From NCBI RefSeq assembly GCF_002234675.1, contig NC_019866.2, forward strand, positions 3,888,642-3,952,641: a DNA stretch of 64,000 nt, in the 5' to 3' direction. Below, piece by piece: positions 1-13,086 of the stretch. Within the stretch, counting starts at the first letter, position 1. Every line of letters starts with the position of its first letter. Below the pieces are notes generated by a model that was not told the DNA's origin, ran no database searches, and saw nothing but the letters and a program-made list of their open reading frames with translations. Source of the stretch: Oryzias latipes (Eukaryota > Chordata > Actinopteri > Beloniformes > Adrianichthyidae). The position numbers and the translations under genes are program-made.

Positions 1-3000
1 CAATACTTCAGACAAAGGGGATCCGCAGTTTTTAGCTTTAGGAATTTGCTGGATGGATGGGTCAAAGTCTTTGGCACTGTGTACCCGTGAATAGGCAGAA
101 CCCAGAGTTCTGATGTTGTCTTTGCTTAAAGGGAGTTGCCCTCTTCTGCCTCCTGGAGCTGGAGTGGCTTCAGGACCTAATGTCCCCTTTCTTCGAGGGA
201 CCAAAGCCCCAAGGGGCCCTACCCCGTGAGCTCCTGAAACATCTAGACCAAGCATCCCCAGCTGTGTGTCAAGCGGAGCCGCAGGTCTAAGATCTGAAGA
301 CCGAATGAGCGGATCGAGGCGTTTGACCTCGAGTCCTGAATGTGACTCAGGAGGATTGGGACCGAGAACACCGGTCCTCCTCATGCCGGGCATTTCAGGT
401 CCAATTTTTCTGTCTTTATCGCCGAACTGGTTTCCTACAGCTGTGCTCTTTTCTCTCTTAAGATCTGGAGCAGCTTGGCCCAGACCGGCCACATCAGGTC
501 CACCATTTCCTGCTGCCGACACACCTGACAGAGAAATACCATCATGGATTCACTACTTCCAGACAGTTGGGACACAGCAGATTCTGAATGCTGTTTTCAG
601 TCAAAAGAAACAAAAAAACAGTGATCTTTAAACATAAAATGGCCAAACTCAGTAATTCAAATAGCATTAGGGCATCCAGGAGTTCACCACTCTCATGAAA
701 GAAACACAATCTGCTTTCTGGGCAAAATTAGGAGGAAAGACGACAACAACTGCAAAAGTACATGAGCGTGTCAGTTCAACGACACAAAAATGGAAAATAT
801 GGCATTAGAACACAAACTGTGGCAATGCCATCAAACATTGACAAAAGCACAAAGAGGCATCATTAGTGTCTGGCACACAAATGATGCAAAAAGTGGAGCC
901 CAACATGTATAGAAATGCTGTCATGGAGTTAGCATTTGTTCACTCCGGCAACAAGAGGCAGAATTAAAAAATGAGGCTCGCTGGAATGAGCTCTTGTTGG
1001 GTTTCCTGCACAGACAAAACACTGGAAACCTTCTAGGACCTGTTTGTGTCGCTTCAGCAAAGTTCTGGTTTTTGAAGCTTTGTTGTTTCCGATTATGTCA
1101 GAAAGACGTTCATGGCGATTCTAGGCTGGGGATCCCTCCACCTCTTCTGGGCGAAGAAGAAACTTTACGTGGGTGTGCTCTAAAGGACGCAGGAGTTCAC
1201 ATTTAAATGTAATAATTGATTTTTTGTTTTTGTATGACTTTCTAGAGCTATTAAACCGATGTTGTTATGTGATTTCCAAGCGCTGGCAGGTATGCTTCAA
1301 CGCAGCTCACCAGTGGCGGCTAATGATGACATCATGGAGGGGCAGTAACTAGTTGTTCCTGTACCTGTACCTGTTTTTGGGGTTGACCTGTACGGTTTTT
1401 GGGTTGTCTGTGGAGGGTCCTATAGGGGAGTGGTCGCATCTTAAGGGGGAGCACAGGTGTGTCTTACGGTTCCCTTGAGGCTCGTGCGGCCAGCTGAAGG
1501 CACATCATGAAAATGGAACGTACCATTGTCGTGTGTGTGGTAAGTGTGAAGAATTTGTGAGGTAAATGTTATTTGCGCGCATGTATGACGTACAGTTAAT
1601 GCTGTGTCCTTATTCCACATTCTAGTAGTTAGAATGGTGAGAATACTGTATCATCTGGGATGGGATGGGTCAAACCAAACATCCGAACAAGGGGACCCAC
1701 TGTCTGCAATCACTAAATGTGCAGCCGTGACTTCAGCTCTCTCAGGGCAAAGGTCCCACACTTGGATGTTTCAACCACAGGCTATAAAGAGATGGACCGT
1801 TTTTTTGCATTGGTCCAATCTGAATTGTTCTGTGGTCACCAGCAGGTTGGCTGACAAAGACGAAGACTCCCAAAATATTCTGACAGGAATATATACAGTT
1901 AGGCAGCTGAAGATTCAACATCTAGCTGCTCATCTAAATTCTGGGACCACATTTGAGTGCAAAAAAAAAACAAAAAAACGTTGAAGCTCATTAATCTAAA
2001 GACAGAAGCAAAAAAATGCATGTGAAGCAGCAAGGTCATCGAGTCAGAGGAGGAGGACTTTGGCTTACTCATCCAGCAAAAAATGTTGTTTTTCAAGGGA
2101 GTTTCAGGTCGGAGGTTCTGTTTTCTTTTCTTTACTGATCTTTACTTAAACCAAAGCAAATTTGTTCACGAAGAACAACTAGGCTGATTGTACTGGTGAT
2201 AAAATTAAACTGAGATGAGATAGAAGAATAGATAAAAAGGCTTTGAAGTGAAGCACAGCAGAAAGCTAGACAGTTTGAAGATTGAAACTGGGGTGGATTC
2301 TTCATTTAATGGGCATAAATCCCAACAAACGCAGAGCCTCCACTCATTAAGAGCAGTAGTTGTTATGATTTCAAGCAGGTTTATGCTCTTAGGATCCTCT
2401 CTCAGTTTGAACTCCATAGAATTCATTGGAAAGAACTAATGACAGGAATGTAAAGTTGCAGCAGAAAGAAAGAAATGCAGTGATAACATAAAAAAAGAGA
2501 CAAAATAAGCAGGTAGGACACTCATTCACAACGTGACGGGAGGCCCAGCTAAGACTGGAGTCGACACTCACCTGGACGAGAGACAGGATAGCCAGCTCCT
2601 CCAAAACCTCCATATCCTGACAGGATAAAAACAGGATCAAACAGATTATTCCCAACATCAGACAAATCTAATCATACAGAAAAGAATTCGGTTCTCAAAA
2701 AGGAAAGAAAACAAAGATCTGAACGAAGAAACAGTTTGTACCTGGAAGAGCGCCAAGGCCGGCGCCATATCCTGCATGGAAACAGTCATAAAAGACACAA
2801 AGTTATGATGTTTATTTTATGTGCAATCACACACAGTTTCCACCCGTCTGACGGAAAAGCACAGAAATCTTCTGTCTCTCAACGACGCTCTGCAATGCTA
2901 AAGTCACAGCACTGCATGCTGGGATTGATGTTAGGAAATGAAACCAAAAAATCTGCAGCCCAGAACAACAAAAAAAAGCAAAATGAAGCAAGAATAAAAG

Positions 3001-5044
3001 AAAAAACTGTGCTAAATCTGTAAGCCTTTAGTTTAAGATTGCTCCTGGACCTTTTTGTCATCCAATCACAATAAAAGAATTTGACATTTTAGTAAAAGTT
3101 TGTCTCACCGCGTTTCCCTCCTTGGCCCAAGTTAATTCCCAGTCCGTTTGCAAATCCAGGTCCCAGGCCCATTCCTGTCCCCATACCGGCTCCTGCAAAC
3201 ACAAGGCAGCCAAAACTTTTTCCACTGAATATTCTCACCACATGGGGAAATTGGTCCTTTCTCAGTAAAACACAGTGGTCAGTGAAGGCTTGTACCATAG
3301 GCTCCCCGGGCTCCATATCCTCCCTGCATGGCTCCATATCCTCCCTGCATGGCTCCATATCCACCCTGTCTCATCGCGCCTCTTCCTCCTAACCCAAGAT
3401 TCCTGTATCCTCCTGCTAAGGAGCAAAGCAGCAAACTCTTAGGAGTCCACACGCGTGTTTCTCTGAACTACAGGCAAAGATTTGGAAAAACTGCAACACT
3501 TGAATCATGAAATTTGATGGCAAGTTACCTGTGCCAAGGTGAGCTGCAGGATAACGCCCAACTGAGGTTCAAAACACAAGCAAAATGTCACCCCACTAAA
3601 AATATCAGAGCTTCAGAATGCAGGTCTTTAAGATCAGCTTACTTCCAGTCTTCATTGCTTTGGTTCCATATCTGCTCCCGAGTGCTCCAAGTGCCCCATT
3701 GACTGAACAGAAATGAAACCCATCAGGATACTTTCACCCGAAAGAAATGCAAAAATGGGTTCAAGAAGGAGCGTCATTGTTCAGACAAAGACCCACCTCC
3801 AGGATTCATTCCAATACTGACACATGAAGGCAAAAACAATCCCAGAAATAAAAGAATGTACATTTCTAAGCCACAACTTAACAGCTTCCAAGCAGTAAAC
3901 ATGATATTGATCAATTTTTATTTTTTATTTTAGAGGAATAATTGGATTTTACTTTAAAAAAAAGTTTACCTCCAGCAGCCAGGGGTCTCCCATAAGCCAC
4001 ACTTTGCGGTTTAACTCCTGCAACGATAGGAAAAATGCAACTGTTTACATGATTCAGACAAAAAAAGGAAAGAAAAGTGATCTGTCCTCCACTGGTTGGC
4101 TGGTTAACTATCGAATACAGCCTAAAACTCAGGACACTTCTGCTCCTAGAAGCTTTTTCTTAGTTACTTTAAAAAGAAAAAGTAAGTCAAGATGTACAAA
4201 ACAGTGCATTTTTAACTATTTCACAACCCATTTCAATTGCTTTAACTGTTTTCTCACTGGAGGAGCACAGAAACAGACATGTATTGATGCAGATCAGACT
4301 CGGAGGCCGTTCCTTCTTCTCGCAGCGGCTTGTCACATTTGACCTGCAGCTGCCATTTTTTTTCATTGCATCCTTTGATTCAGTGAAATTATAAGATGGA
4401 GAGCACATGATGTCACTGATGTTGCAGCCAAAAAAAGTCTGGAAGACAGCAGCGTTCTTTTCTCCCTCCGTCTCACGGACATGAAATCTAACAGGTATGT
4501 GAGGCCGAGTCGCACGAAACGCTGATCCCACTGCAAATCCTTTGATGAATTTGACTTTATTAAAAAAATTAAAAAATAAAGTTTTTACAGTGAAACGTGT
4601 ACATTTAAAACCTTTAAAAACAAAAAAAGAAAAAAAAGTGTACAGTTCAAAATAGACGGTGATTTTGTCCCAATACATTTCATATATTTAGGTAAAATGT
4701 ATTTTAACACATTATGTTCCATTATATAGAATTATAATTACTCTATTTCATAAAACAGCTCCTATCAATATTGTAAAAATAAAATTGTTAATATAGCAAA
4801 ATTTAAGCACTTGATTAAATGTAATGAAGCAATTTATTTGTAAAGTATCTTACAAAATATGAATACAAGGCAACGTAAGAACTGATGAGATCTAAGATGT
4901 GGTTAAAAGTTACAAAGATCAGCTAACGAACCAAACCAGATAAAAACGAGATCTGAAATTCTTTGGTGGGGTTGTGGGTTCCTTACCGCCCTGCAGAGTT
5001 TGCTGAGCCAAGCAGAGAAGCAGAGTCAGCGCTGGAAGCAGCAT
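1..5044 (-). CDS. secreted glycine-rich, elastin-like protein (5' part; runs off left edge)
   Basis: Nine coding exons: 5044-4987, 4017-3970, 3702-3643, 3561-3529, 3412-3296, 3192-3109, 2771-2742, 2616-2572 and 524 to at least 1. They give about 333 codons. The first encodes a signal peptide (MLLPALTLLLCLAQQTLQGG), so the product should be secreted. The following exons are rich in Gly, Ala, Tyr and Leu, with repeats such as GGYGAMQ and GYGAGLGALPG. A KAMK pair recalls Lys cross-link sites. Every exon is symmetric with phase-1 boundaries, mostly splitting a Gly codon, the layout known from tropoelastin. The last visible exon is different: long, Pro/Gly-rich and charged, with PRRK and KRLD stretches. 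I do not recognise the exact orthologue; elastin-like matrix protein is an inference from composition and exon phase. A further short Gly-rich stretch near 3798-3817 does not fit the phase and was left out. Confidence 0.6.
1380..1450. repeat. degenerate dispersed repeat (copy 1; copy 2 near 50285)
   Basis: Lies in a large intron of the elastin-like gene. It shares the segments GTTGACC-GTACG, GTTTTTGGGT-GTC, GTGGAGGGTC and GCATC-TAA, in the same order, with 50285-50360. Family unknown. Confidence 0.4.
3311..3370 (-). repeat. 21-bp in-frame tandem repeat inside an exon
   Basis: Three copies of a 21-bp unit lie head to tail, the first two identical. Each codes for GGYGAMQ on the minus strand. 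It is a coding minisatellite and may vary in copy number. Confidence 0.7.
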
Positions 5045-5141
5045 GATGGAGCCGGCCGGGTTCTGTGCAAAGAAGACAGCGGGGGGATGAACCAGACCGA
5101 ATGCAAGACTGGACTTAAAGCAGAGCTCCCCCCTTTAATGT

Positions 5142-5149
5142 CTTTTATA
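5142..5149 (-). promoter_or_regulatory. TATA box of the elastin-like gene
   Basis: TATAAAAG on the minus strand, about 100 bp upstream of the signal-peptide ATG at 5044. A start site some 25-30 bp downstream would leave a 5' leader of about 70 nt. Such a strong TATA box fits a tissue-restricted secreted protein. Confidence 0.5.
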
Positions 5150-5199
5150 TGTTGGAGGGTTTTTTTTCTCTGTCTGATACCGTCCGCCCCTGACCAGTC

Positions 5200-7480
5200 C
5201 TGCCCTCTAAACATACATTTCGCACTAGTGCACATAAACACGAGGGATGTGAGATCAGCACTTTTTCCTGGAGATTTTTTCCAATACAGTTAATACCTGG
5301 CTGAGGATAAATGAAAATTTATGGAAAATTGGTCTACAATTTTTTCTAAATCCTCTGATTTGATTATGGAGTAAATCAACCAACAGAATGTGCAAAAACT
5401 CTAGATAAAACCAACGAAATATGCATTTTAAGCACAAAAACTGTCCTAACTAAAAGGACAATTGTACAGTGAAAAGTATTTGAGAGCTGCTATTTTTTGC
5501 AGATGAATGTCTACCTGCATTACTTTTCCTTCACAGAGCTGAGAAAACACAGCAGTCTCATTCAGGAACAATGATGTTCTTTTTTCTACACATAATTGGT
5601 TTGATGTTCTTGGTTTCAGCAAACGAGCCAAATGTCACACCAAAAACTAAAAAAAATAAAGCAAGAAAAAGTTTGTTTAAATGTTCTAGTAAGTCAAATA
5701 AGGATGTGTGACATCATTATTATTATGTCTGTGTTTTGACATCTGCAGCTTAAGTTGTGACAGAAATAGGCTGCAATTACTATTAATTATGGCAACAAGG
5801 CAAAGAAACGACCCTGAATAGAGTCGGCTCAACTGATGTCAGTTTGTTTGACTTCTTTTGCTTTGTTTTGTTATTTTTGACGCAGTCCTGCAGTTTTTGT
5901 CTAATGTTCCCACCAAACGCGTCCACTTTCAATGAAAAGTCTATGTAGACGCATGTCGATTCAAACTTTGGACTTCCTTGGAAATGCATTCATGCGTCGC
6001 TACGCAAGTGTTTAAGTCCGTTCGTGGGCTCTACGTTACGTTACGTTCGTTGATCACGCGCAGTCAGTTTAACCGGTTGAACTTCTTGGCTGTTAAAACG
6101 TGGTAACGCCGAACTGTGACCAATCAGGGACGCGGTTTTGGTAATTATTTGTCGGAAGTGCCAACCATTGTAGACACTATCATAGAGGAGAAATCAATAA
6201 TTGCGCTTTTTTGTGCCCCGGCTTGATCTATATGACACCGAATTGTTCACATATCGGAATAGAGTTGTGAAAGAAAAAAGCCTGGAGCACCACGTCAACA
6301 TTTCACGTCAAGCCTCATCCCACTGTAGGTGGCGGACAAGCGCTAGTTAACAGTAAAAATACTAGAGAAGAAGTATCCCACTTCCTACCGCTCCCTGCGT
6401 GTCTGATGCGAACACCACCGGCTAAATGTGCTTCCATGAAATCGCGCCACACGTGGACGGTGTGAATGCAGCATGAAAAGTCAATATAATCACGCATTTA
6501 CATGCGTTTACATTGGCTTTACATTATGTTTACATACGCAACACAGTTTTAAGTCAGTTTTTGGGCTCCATATACAAAATGCGTAGCTGTCATACGCGAG
6601 TTACTAGTTAAACCTGACCAGGGAACCCGACGTGCTAGTGACGTATGGGTTGCATCTTTTTTGATTCATGGAAAAGCCTGGAGTACGAGTTACGAGTTTT
6701 GCGCGGCTACAACATTTCGCACCAAACCTCTCCCAACTGTGAGTACATGCGCTTGTATCGAGTAACGATACACATGCATCAGGCCTTGGGAGCATCTGCA
6801 GCCTTTGGGTTCCACCTTATGGTCTATACTGTGGTGGGTCTTAAAACAGCCACAATGCAAAGGTTTATGTAGGAATCTGCCATGCACTGACTGCGCTCAA
6901 TGCAAACGTCTGACTAAAGAACCACATATTTTGGTTAAACTTTGAAAAAAGACAGTTGTTTTTCGGCAACTTAGGAAAACTGTTGTCACACGTGCGGACC
7001 ACCGCATCGTCTCCTCTGGTGGTACGGAGCACATGACAATAACAAACCCCCATCTGAGTCATGAGGCTGCCACCCATGACTCCCCCTGTAAACATCTGTC
7101 TGTCTGCGTCTGTCTCATCTATAAGGAGCGTGTCTGTTTTCCTGAAGCAGAGGTCCTTGAGAAGAAAGGCAGGCTGTCAGAGATGGAGGAGAAGACTGGG
7201 ACAGGTTCATTTATTCACAGAGGAGTCGACACATCTGGATGACAGTCCCACTGGGGTCAGATAGGACCCAGTTCTATATTTCAGACATCTCACCTCCCAT
7301 CACTGTGGGAATGAGTGTCCTATCAGCTTATTGACCCAAAGCTTTTTTTTAAATTACAATATCGGTTCTACGATGTTTATTTTTTTTTCTAATAGTTCTA
7401 AATAAATAGAATAAAAAATGTCACTCTAGCTTCCCACAGTTCAAAAGCATGCTTCACAGGTATGTGTGTGATTGTGTGGC
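5200..7480. other. intergenic; old internally duplicated repeat at about 6000-6760
   Basis: No gene is visible. Within it, about 6000-6340 and 6540-6760 resemble each other: both carry a TTTAAGTC-GGGCTC block, then a GCCTGGAG-AC block, then CAACATTTC-C followed by CCTC and CCCACTGT. This looks like two diverged copies of one repeat, with many CpG-containing words, probably an old DNA-transposon derivative. The remainder is unremarkable AT-rich sequence. Confidence 0.35.
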
Positions 7481-7486
7481 CCTGCA

Positions 7487-7586
7487 ACAGGCTGGCGACA
7501 GGTCCAGATTGTCAGATTTGCCAGGTTAGGCTCCGGCAGCCCCAGGACCCCAAAAGGGTTACAGGGGGTTGAGAAAATGGATGGAA
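7487..7586 (+). repeat. fish LINE/SINE 3' tail (TAGGCTCCGGCAGCCCC family)
   Basis: Matches the widespread fish pattern: CTGGCGACAGGTCCAG, then TTAGGCTCCGGCAGCCCC, then GACCCCAAAAGGGTT, then AAATGGATGGAAATGG. A second copy is at 30783-30895. Only the 3' end is present. Confidence 0.6.
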
Positions 7587-7929
7587 ATGGGGGAAAAAAA
7601 GTGCTGCCAGAAGGCTGGAAAAGAAGGGAATCAGGATGCTGCAGTGACTAAAATTTAATGTCAGCCTGCTGCAAAATTAAGAGAGGGACCTGGCTGCAGA
7701 CTAGATGGCCCTCACCAGCCTGAAATGGAAATTCAACAAGATTTCAGAATTGGAGCATCTTTAATTAAAACTTTTTAATGTGAATAAACCATTAAGTGTG
7801 CAAGATGATCTTAAAATGGGACAAAAACACGTGTTTTGTTCCTTTCAAAAGTCATACAAACAAAAGGGTTCAGATTTGTAAAACTGCTAACCCTTTGAAA
7901 CTGAAGCTTTAGCTCCGGTGTTTGCATTG

Positions 7930-8370
7930 CTTTTCAACCCTTAAGGGGTCTGTGTCATGCAAAATAAACTTTTTGAGCTTTCAAGTGTATTTTAATGTTA
8001 ATTCATCACAAACAACAACCCAAAAGCGGTATTTTGATTCATTTCTAAGTATTCCTCATTAACCTGCTCTCTGAGCACCAGCCCCTCCCAATCTACAAAA
8101 ACAAGCGGGTTCTCACATTGTGATGTAGATAAATGAGGAACAGCCCCTTCCAGTAAGAGTCTACCCTGCCAGCTCCGCCCCCAGAATAACACACACACAC
8201 ACACTTTCTCCGCCGAGCTAGTGATGATCGGATAAACGCTCTGAGTTGCGAAAATAACTAATAATTCATTAAAAAACAAAGAAATCTTTAGTGTGCCAAA
8301 GGTAATATATGGATATAGTTTATTCTGAAAGGCTTAAGAAAAAGCATGATATACTGTAGGTCCTTTAACG
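7930..8370. repeat. MITE-like dispersed repeat
   Basis: About 440 bp running from an AAGGGGTCTGTGTCATGC-type start to a TAGGTCCTTTAA-type end. It contains AACCCAAAAGCGGTATTTTG, a short (AC)n run and GTGATGATCGGATAA. The pattern resembles an abundant non-coding repeat family of Oryzias-type genomes. It has no coding capacity. The ends are approximate and the family is assigned from memory. Confidence 0.45.
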
Positions 8371-9690
8371 CCATCTCAGCACATTCTGGGGCGGAGAAAA
8401 GCCGCTTTAAGGTGTTACTTACCGCCACTTTTCTCTGTGGATCAGCTGATTCACGTACATAAAGAGTAATAGTATGTCGAAGAGCTCAGTAGGTTTTGAC
8501 ATGAGACATCTCCAGTGTTACAGGTTTAAAGCTTAAGTCAGAATAACAAAGGAACTGGTAGGGTCGGCAGTTAAAGACGTCTTTGCCATCTTGTTGGCTG
8601 CAGCTGTTTAAAATGAAAAGAAGTGACTGTTAAAATCTGCCTTTAGGTTATTGTTCATCTGAGGTGATTTAAGCTCATTTTTAAGGAAAGATAATGTAGT
8701 TTTCATGGACTCTGTGATGACCACTTTGCTGCGACACGTTCTCCAATGTGGAAGATGACCTTTGAAGTGGCGGGTGTCTTTCTCTGTGGACTTGAGCTGC
8801 GGTAAAGTCTGCTCTCTCAGCCTCTGGAACAGAAGTGTTTATCAGAGGTTTTACGCTCATGTATGTCTACACCTTGTCAAGCACTCCGCTCCACCTCCAG
8901 GGGGCTCAATATTAGTGTTGAGCTCTGTGATGCGTACAGACTCAGCAAAGAACACACAGATCACCGCCAGAGAGGGCAGACAGCTGAACCCCTTCCAACC
9001 AGGACAGACACTAAATACGTTCAATCAAAGTTTAATCACATCCTCAGAGCCAGAAGGAAGTGTCAGGACTGAAGCAGTTTGATGAGTAAATAAGAATGTC
9101 GAGTAAAGTTTCCTAAAACTGCAGATGAATGAATTAGAGATGTGACAAGCTGGATGATGAAGCCAGAACTTTTGCACGTCTGGAGTCAAATATCTCCACC
9201 TCAGGCAAAAAAAAACAACTTTACAGTTTTTCTTGGAAACTGATGTGTTCCTTTTTCTTTTTTCAGAAGACGAGTGGGATGTGGGAGTCACTTTACAAAC
9301 TCTACGGCCCAGCAGGGAAGCAAAGAAGTTTTAAATAATGCAGATTTTTGAGGATCAGCTTTTGAGAGACTTAACGTCAGTCCTGCTACCACTAAGACAC
9401 AGAAAATGCAAAATAATGTCCAACTTGGCAGAAATCTGAATAATTTCCCTCCAAATAGTATCTGTGGTGTAAAAAAAAGTCAGGTTAAGAATGTACAAAA
9501 CAGCATCTTCAGGACAAGACCTTCCCTTCCCTGCAGGAACCGAGATATTTGTTCTCTCTGTTTTGCAACATTTAAAATCTCTGATTCTTGCAGGACTCGT
9601 CGAATCAGCAGGTGACATATTGGAGCCAAGACCCCAAAATACTAATAGAAAATCCTTTTCAATGTGTAAAAAGTTCCAAGTTCTTCATTC
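8371..9690. other. intergenic, no gene seen
   Basis: The open frames here are short and overlapping, without domain signatures. I see nothing I can name. Confidence 0.4.
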
Positions 9691-9696
9691 AAATAG

Positions 9697-10560
9697 CCAT
9701 GGACACACAACGCCACTTACTGGACAAGCAGCGCCACCCGGTCATAGGGCACCTTCGGATTGGTAGCAGGCAGTCAGATGTTTGTGACAGACCCAGGAGT
9801 GGAGCCCCGTCAGTGAAAGACCACAACCGTGACTAGTTCCTAAGGACTGAACTCAGACATGGTTTAGAAAACGCCACAAAGCTGCAGACCAGATGTTCGG
9901 GGTACCAGGGTTTCCAGACAAACCATTCACAACCAACTCCATCGCTTTGACTTGAATGGCCGGCGACGGTTGCAGGTGACTCCACTGACGTCAAGACACC
10001 GGCGTGAACATCTGCAGTGTACACAAGACCATGTGACCTGGACAATGCAGCAATGCTCTGCCGTCCTGTTTACTGTGTCGGGTGTCGGTGTCTGTGTCGG
10101 GTCACCTTGTACAAAAATGATGGTCGTGAGTCATACGCCGGGGTCAACTCTGGTGGAGGAGGTGCAACAGTCTGGAAAGGCATCACCAAATATCATAAAA
10201 CCCATTTGCTTTTTGTAGAGTTTTGGTCACTGCACGTTCTTACCTCAGAGATATCATAGGACCTATCATTCTCCCCCAATTCCACAACTATCTGTTCATG
10301 GATGATAATGCTCCACATCACAGAATTGTCACAGCTGGACTACAGGAAGTGGGCGTGGCCTCATATGGTTTGGCCAGCAATGACCTGAACTCTGTAGAGC
10401 CCATCTGGAACCAGCTGATGATGGTACCCCCATCCCCAAGTGACCTGGCAGAGCTGTATGTTGTGGAGGAGTTTGCCTCAGAACAACATCATGAGGTTAG
10501 TGAGAAGCATGAGATGTCGTCGACAAGCCGTTGTTGCTGCAAATGGTGGTAGGAAATGGT
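9697..10560 (+). mobile_element. degenerate Tc1/mariner transposon (transposase remnant)
   Basis: Plus-strand frames read like a decayed Tc1-type transposase. An N-terminal piece has RHLLDKQRHPVIGHLRIGSR then DRPRSGAPSV. A C-terminal piece has FMDDNAPHH (from the QDNARPH motif) and LASNDLNSVEPIWNQL (from the SPDLNPIEHLW motif). The pieces lie in different frames with several stops, so it is inactive. Terminal inverted repeats could not be fixed, so the limits are those of the recognisable coding part. Confidence 0.75.
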
Positions 10561-10599
10561 CAATTGGGGCTATTTGTTGGAGTTAATAAATATTAAACA

Positions 10600-12285
10600 C
10601 AATGAAAATTGTGTCTCTTCAAGTTATCTCATTTAATTCAAGGGAAACTTTTACATTTTTCATATAGGAAAAGCATTCATGAATACATAAATAACCCATG
10701 GTGTAAGTCATGTAAGTCATGTGCGTTGGAGCAGAAAAATAAGTAAAGCTCGCAAAGCAGTGGCGTTTGAGGATTTGGAACCACTGATGTCGAGTAACTG
10801 CATAAAACACTGAAGTCCTCGGTCAAAGGATCTTCAGCTCTACTGCAGAGCAGACTGCTAATAAAGGTTATTCCTTCCCGCAGCAATTAGAAAACATAAT
10901 TAGCCTCCGCTGTAACCCAATGACTTTTACTTTTACAACAACTCAATTTCCCTTTAGGATTTACAAAGAACATTTGAGTGGAGTTTGATTGACTTTAAAT
11001 GCCTGTTCAGATCTAGGTCAAAATGTTAATAGATGTTCAGCTCATCCCCATCATACCTGGCAACAAAAAAAAGATTATAAACTAATTTCTCCACTTTGGA
11101 TTAGAGTTCAAATCAAAGTTTTTTGTTTTGTTTGAATTTATTGGTTCATTTCAAGAAGTTTCCACAATGGAAAAAGACAAACAAAACACATCTTTAAAGA
11201 TATTCATTCATTTCGTTCAAACAAATGTGTTTATTTGTGATTAGTATACTAGTTATTTTTTAGAATACATGAAAAAAAAAAACACTCTGATCTTTAGGGA
11301 TAAATTAAGTTGAAAAAGTCATTTTGAAGCTTGAATTTTCTGGCTAAAACTTCACACAGTGTTTGCACAACATGAACACCAGAGACGTGGCTGCCATGGC
11401 AACCCTTGGAGACCTCGGCTTGGCGAAGGCCAGACGAAATGTGACTTGTGAAACTGGCACAAACCCCAGTTCCACGTCTCACGACACCTAGACTTATCTG
11501 TCTTGGCATCAAACCTGCATGAGCTCAGCTCGCACGGCTTTTTCCCCCCCCAATTTCATTTGCAAACTAGTTTGTCACCGTTGAGGGCTGATTTTCAATA
11601 TCCTTGTCCTGAAAATTGTAAAATAAACAGCCATCAAGTCAAGTGATGTTTTTTTGAACGACTTTATGAGTCTGTCATGCGCACGCTGGGATTTATTGAG
11701 TCTGCAGTGTTTCCTTCACTGCTCAAGCGTGTGTTCAGCCTTCACAGCCGCCGGTGGAAAAGCTGCTCCTTTACTCCAAACAAAAACCTGTTGATTCCTT
11801 CAGAAACGCAGCCGTCCTTCAAGCTGCAGAGACTCCACATGCACAGCTGATGCAGGTAAGCAGACTGTGGAGCTCACACGTCTGCTGTCCGCTCAGTCAT
11901 ATTTTCTGTTACCTGAACTGACTGATCTGCAGTTTTATGCTGGTTCTCATCTCAAATCACACGGAGAGTCAAACAGAAGCTCTAAAGTAACCCAGGTGAG
12001 AGCATAAATCTTTAGGCTGAATGAAGACGTGCTGGACGTTCAGACTGGCTGCTCGCACGGCCAGCTGGCTCCACTTCTGTTTGCACGACTGTCTGCCGCT
12101 GCCCAGATGAGACTCTCAACAGAGAAGCAACTAAGACAGGAGCTTCTGTCAGAGTTAAAGATGGTTAAAAAAAAAGCCTGGAAAAAAAACTCCTAAAAGC
12201 TGCTTTTGTTCAATCCTGAATAAAGGACACAGACTGCAGAACAGACATGTAAAGTGAAATGAGGCAGAAATAGAAATTTCAAAGT
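10600..12285. other. intergenic, no gene seen
   Basis: AT-rich with short runs; no exon chain, RNA gene or clear transposon end recognised. Confidence 0.4.
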
Positions 12286-12289
12286 GTCT

Positions 12290-12415
12290 TTGAGCAAGGA
12301 ATTGAACCCCACAATGCTCCTGTTTGGTGTGGTGGCGCCATGAGTGTGTGAATGTTTGTGACTGTTTAAAGCACTTAGAATGAAGGTAAAAATAAAAAGA
12401 GCTGCATACGTTTGC
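12290..12415 (+). repeat. fish dispersed repeat (GAATGTTTGTGACTGTTTAA type)
   Basis: The GGCGCCATGAGTGTGTGAATG, AAAGCACTTAGAATG and AAAATAAAAAGAGC words occur in the order typical of a common fish interspersed repeat that ends near an AAGCGC-type box. Limits approximate. Confidence 0.35.
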
Positions 12416-12639
12416 ACCACTTACCATCACAAAGAAAAATCTACCGAGAAGAGTCACAGTGAAAGCATTTAAAGACAAGCAATCCTGTGAGAGAACATCA
12501 CTCCATCTGCTGGACACTCCACCTCTGAGCATCATTAAAGGTCTCTACTAGACATGATCCACCTAAATCTGAAAAAAACTCTCACATTTGTGTCTTTTGT
12601 GCAACTTTAACAGGCCTTTAAAAAAAACAGCCTCTGAAT

Positions 12640-12835
12640 CTATCTTACATCCTCTCACACCCCCAACCTATCATTACCAAGGCAACAAAAATGGCGAGCA
12701 ATGTTGGATATTTTTTTGTCTGCTCCTGATTCACGATGATTTGAATGAAGAAATGCTCAATTTTAAGCTCAAATTTATTTTTTTATTTGTCCTCCATCAT
12801 CAGAATAACGAAGAACTTTAAAAAAAAAAAAAACA
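12640..12835 (-). repeat. fragment of the 19553-19950 MITE family
   Basis: Contains CTCACACCCCCAACC, ATGGCGAGCA, CTGCTCCTGATTCAC and CCTCCATCATCAGAA blocks. These are shared with the copies near 24540-25030, 35150-35525 and 51895-52070. It is an old truncated copy. Confidence 0.45.
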
Positions 12836-13086
12836 TTTTCATCTGAGCAGGTCTTTAAATTGTAGCTGAAAACCCCAACTTTCAAAATAAGAGCACACTT
12901 TGTGATTTAATTTAGAGAATTTTACAGCAAAAAATGCAAAACAATTTACTTTGCCAACTATAAAAGTTGTTGTTTTATTGTGTTTTGAAAAAGTTTGAGC
13001 TTCAGCTTTAAAGAAAGGTAATATTAATGCTTTGTAATAGACAGCTAAATTAAGTCCTGTTGGAATTTCAATTAAGTTGTCATTAG

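Noticed and set aside
3798-3817. Small extra exon of the elastin-like gene (reads GMNPGG)
   Set aside because: Its 20-nt length breaks the phase-1 pattern and would introduce a stop.
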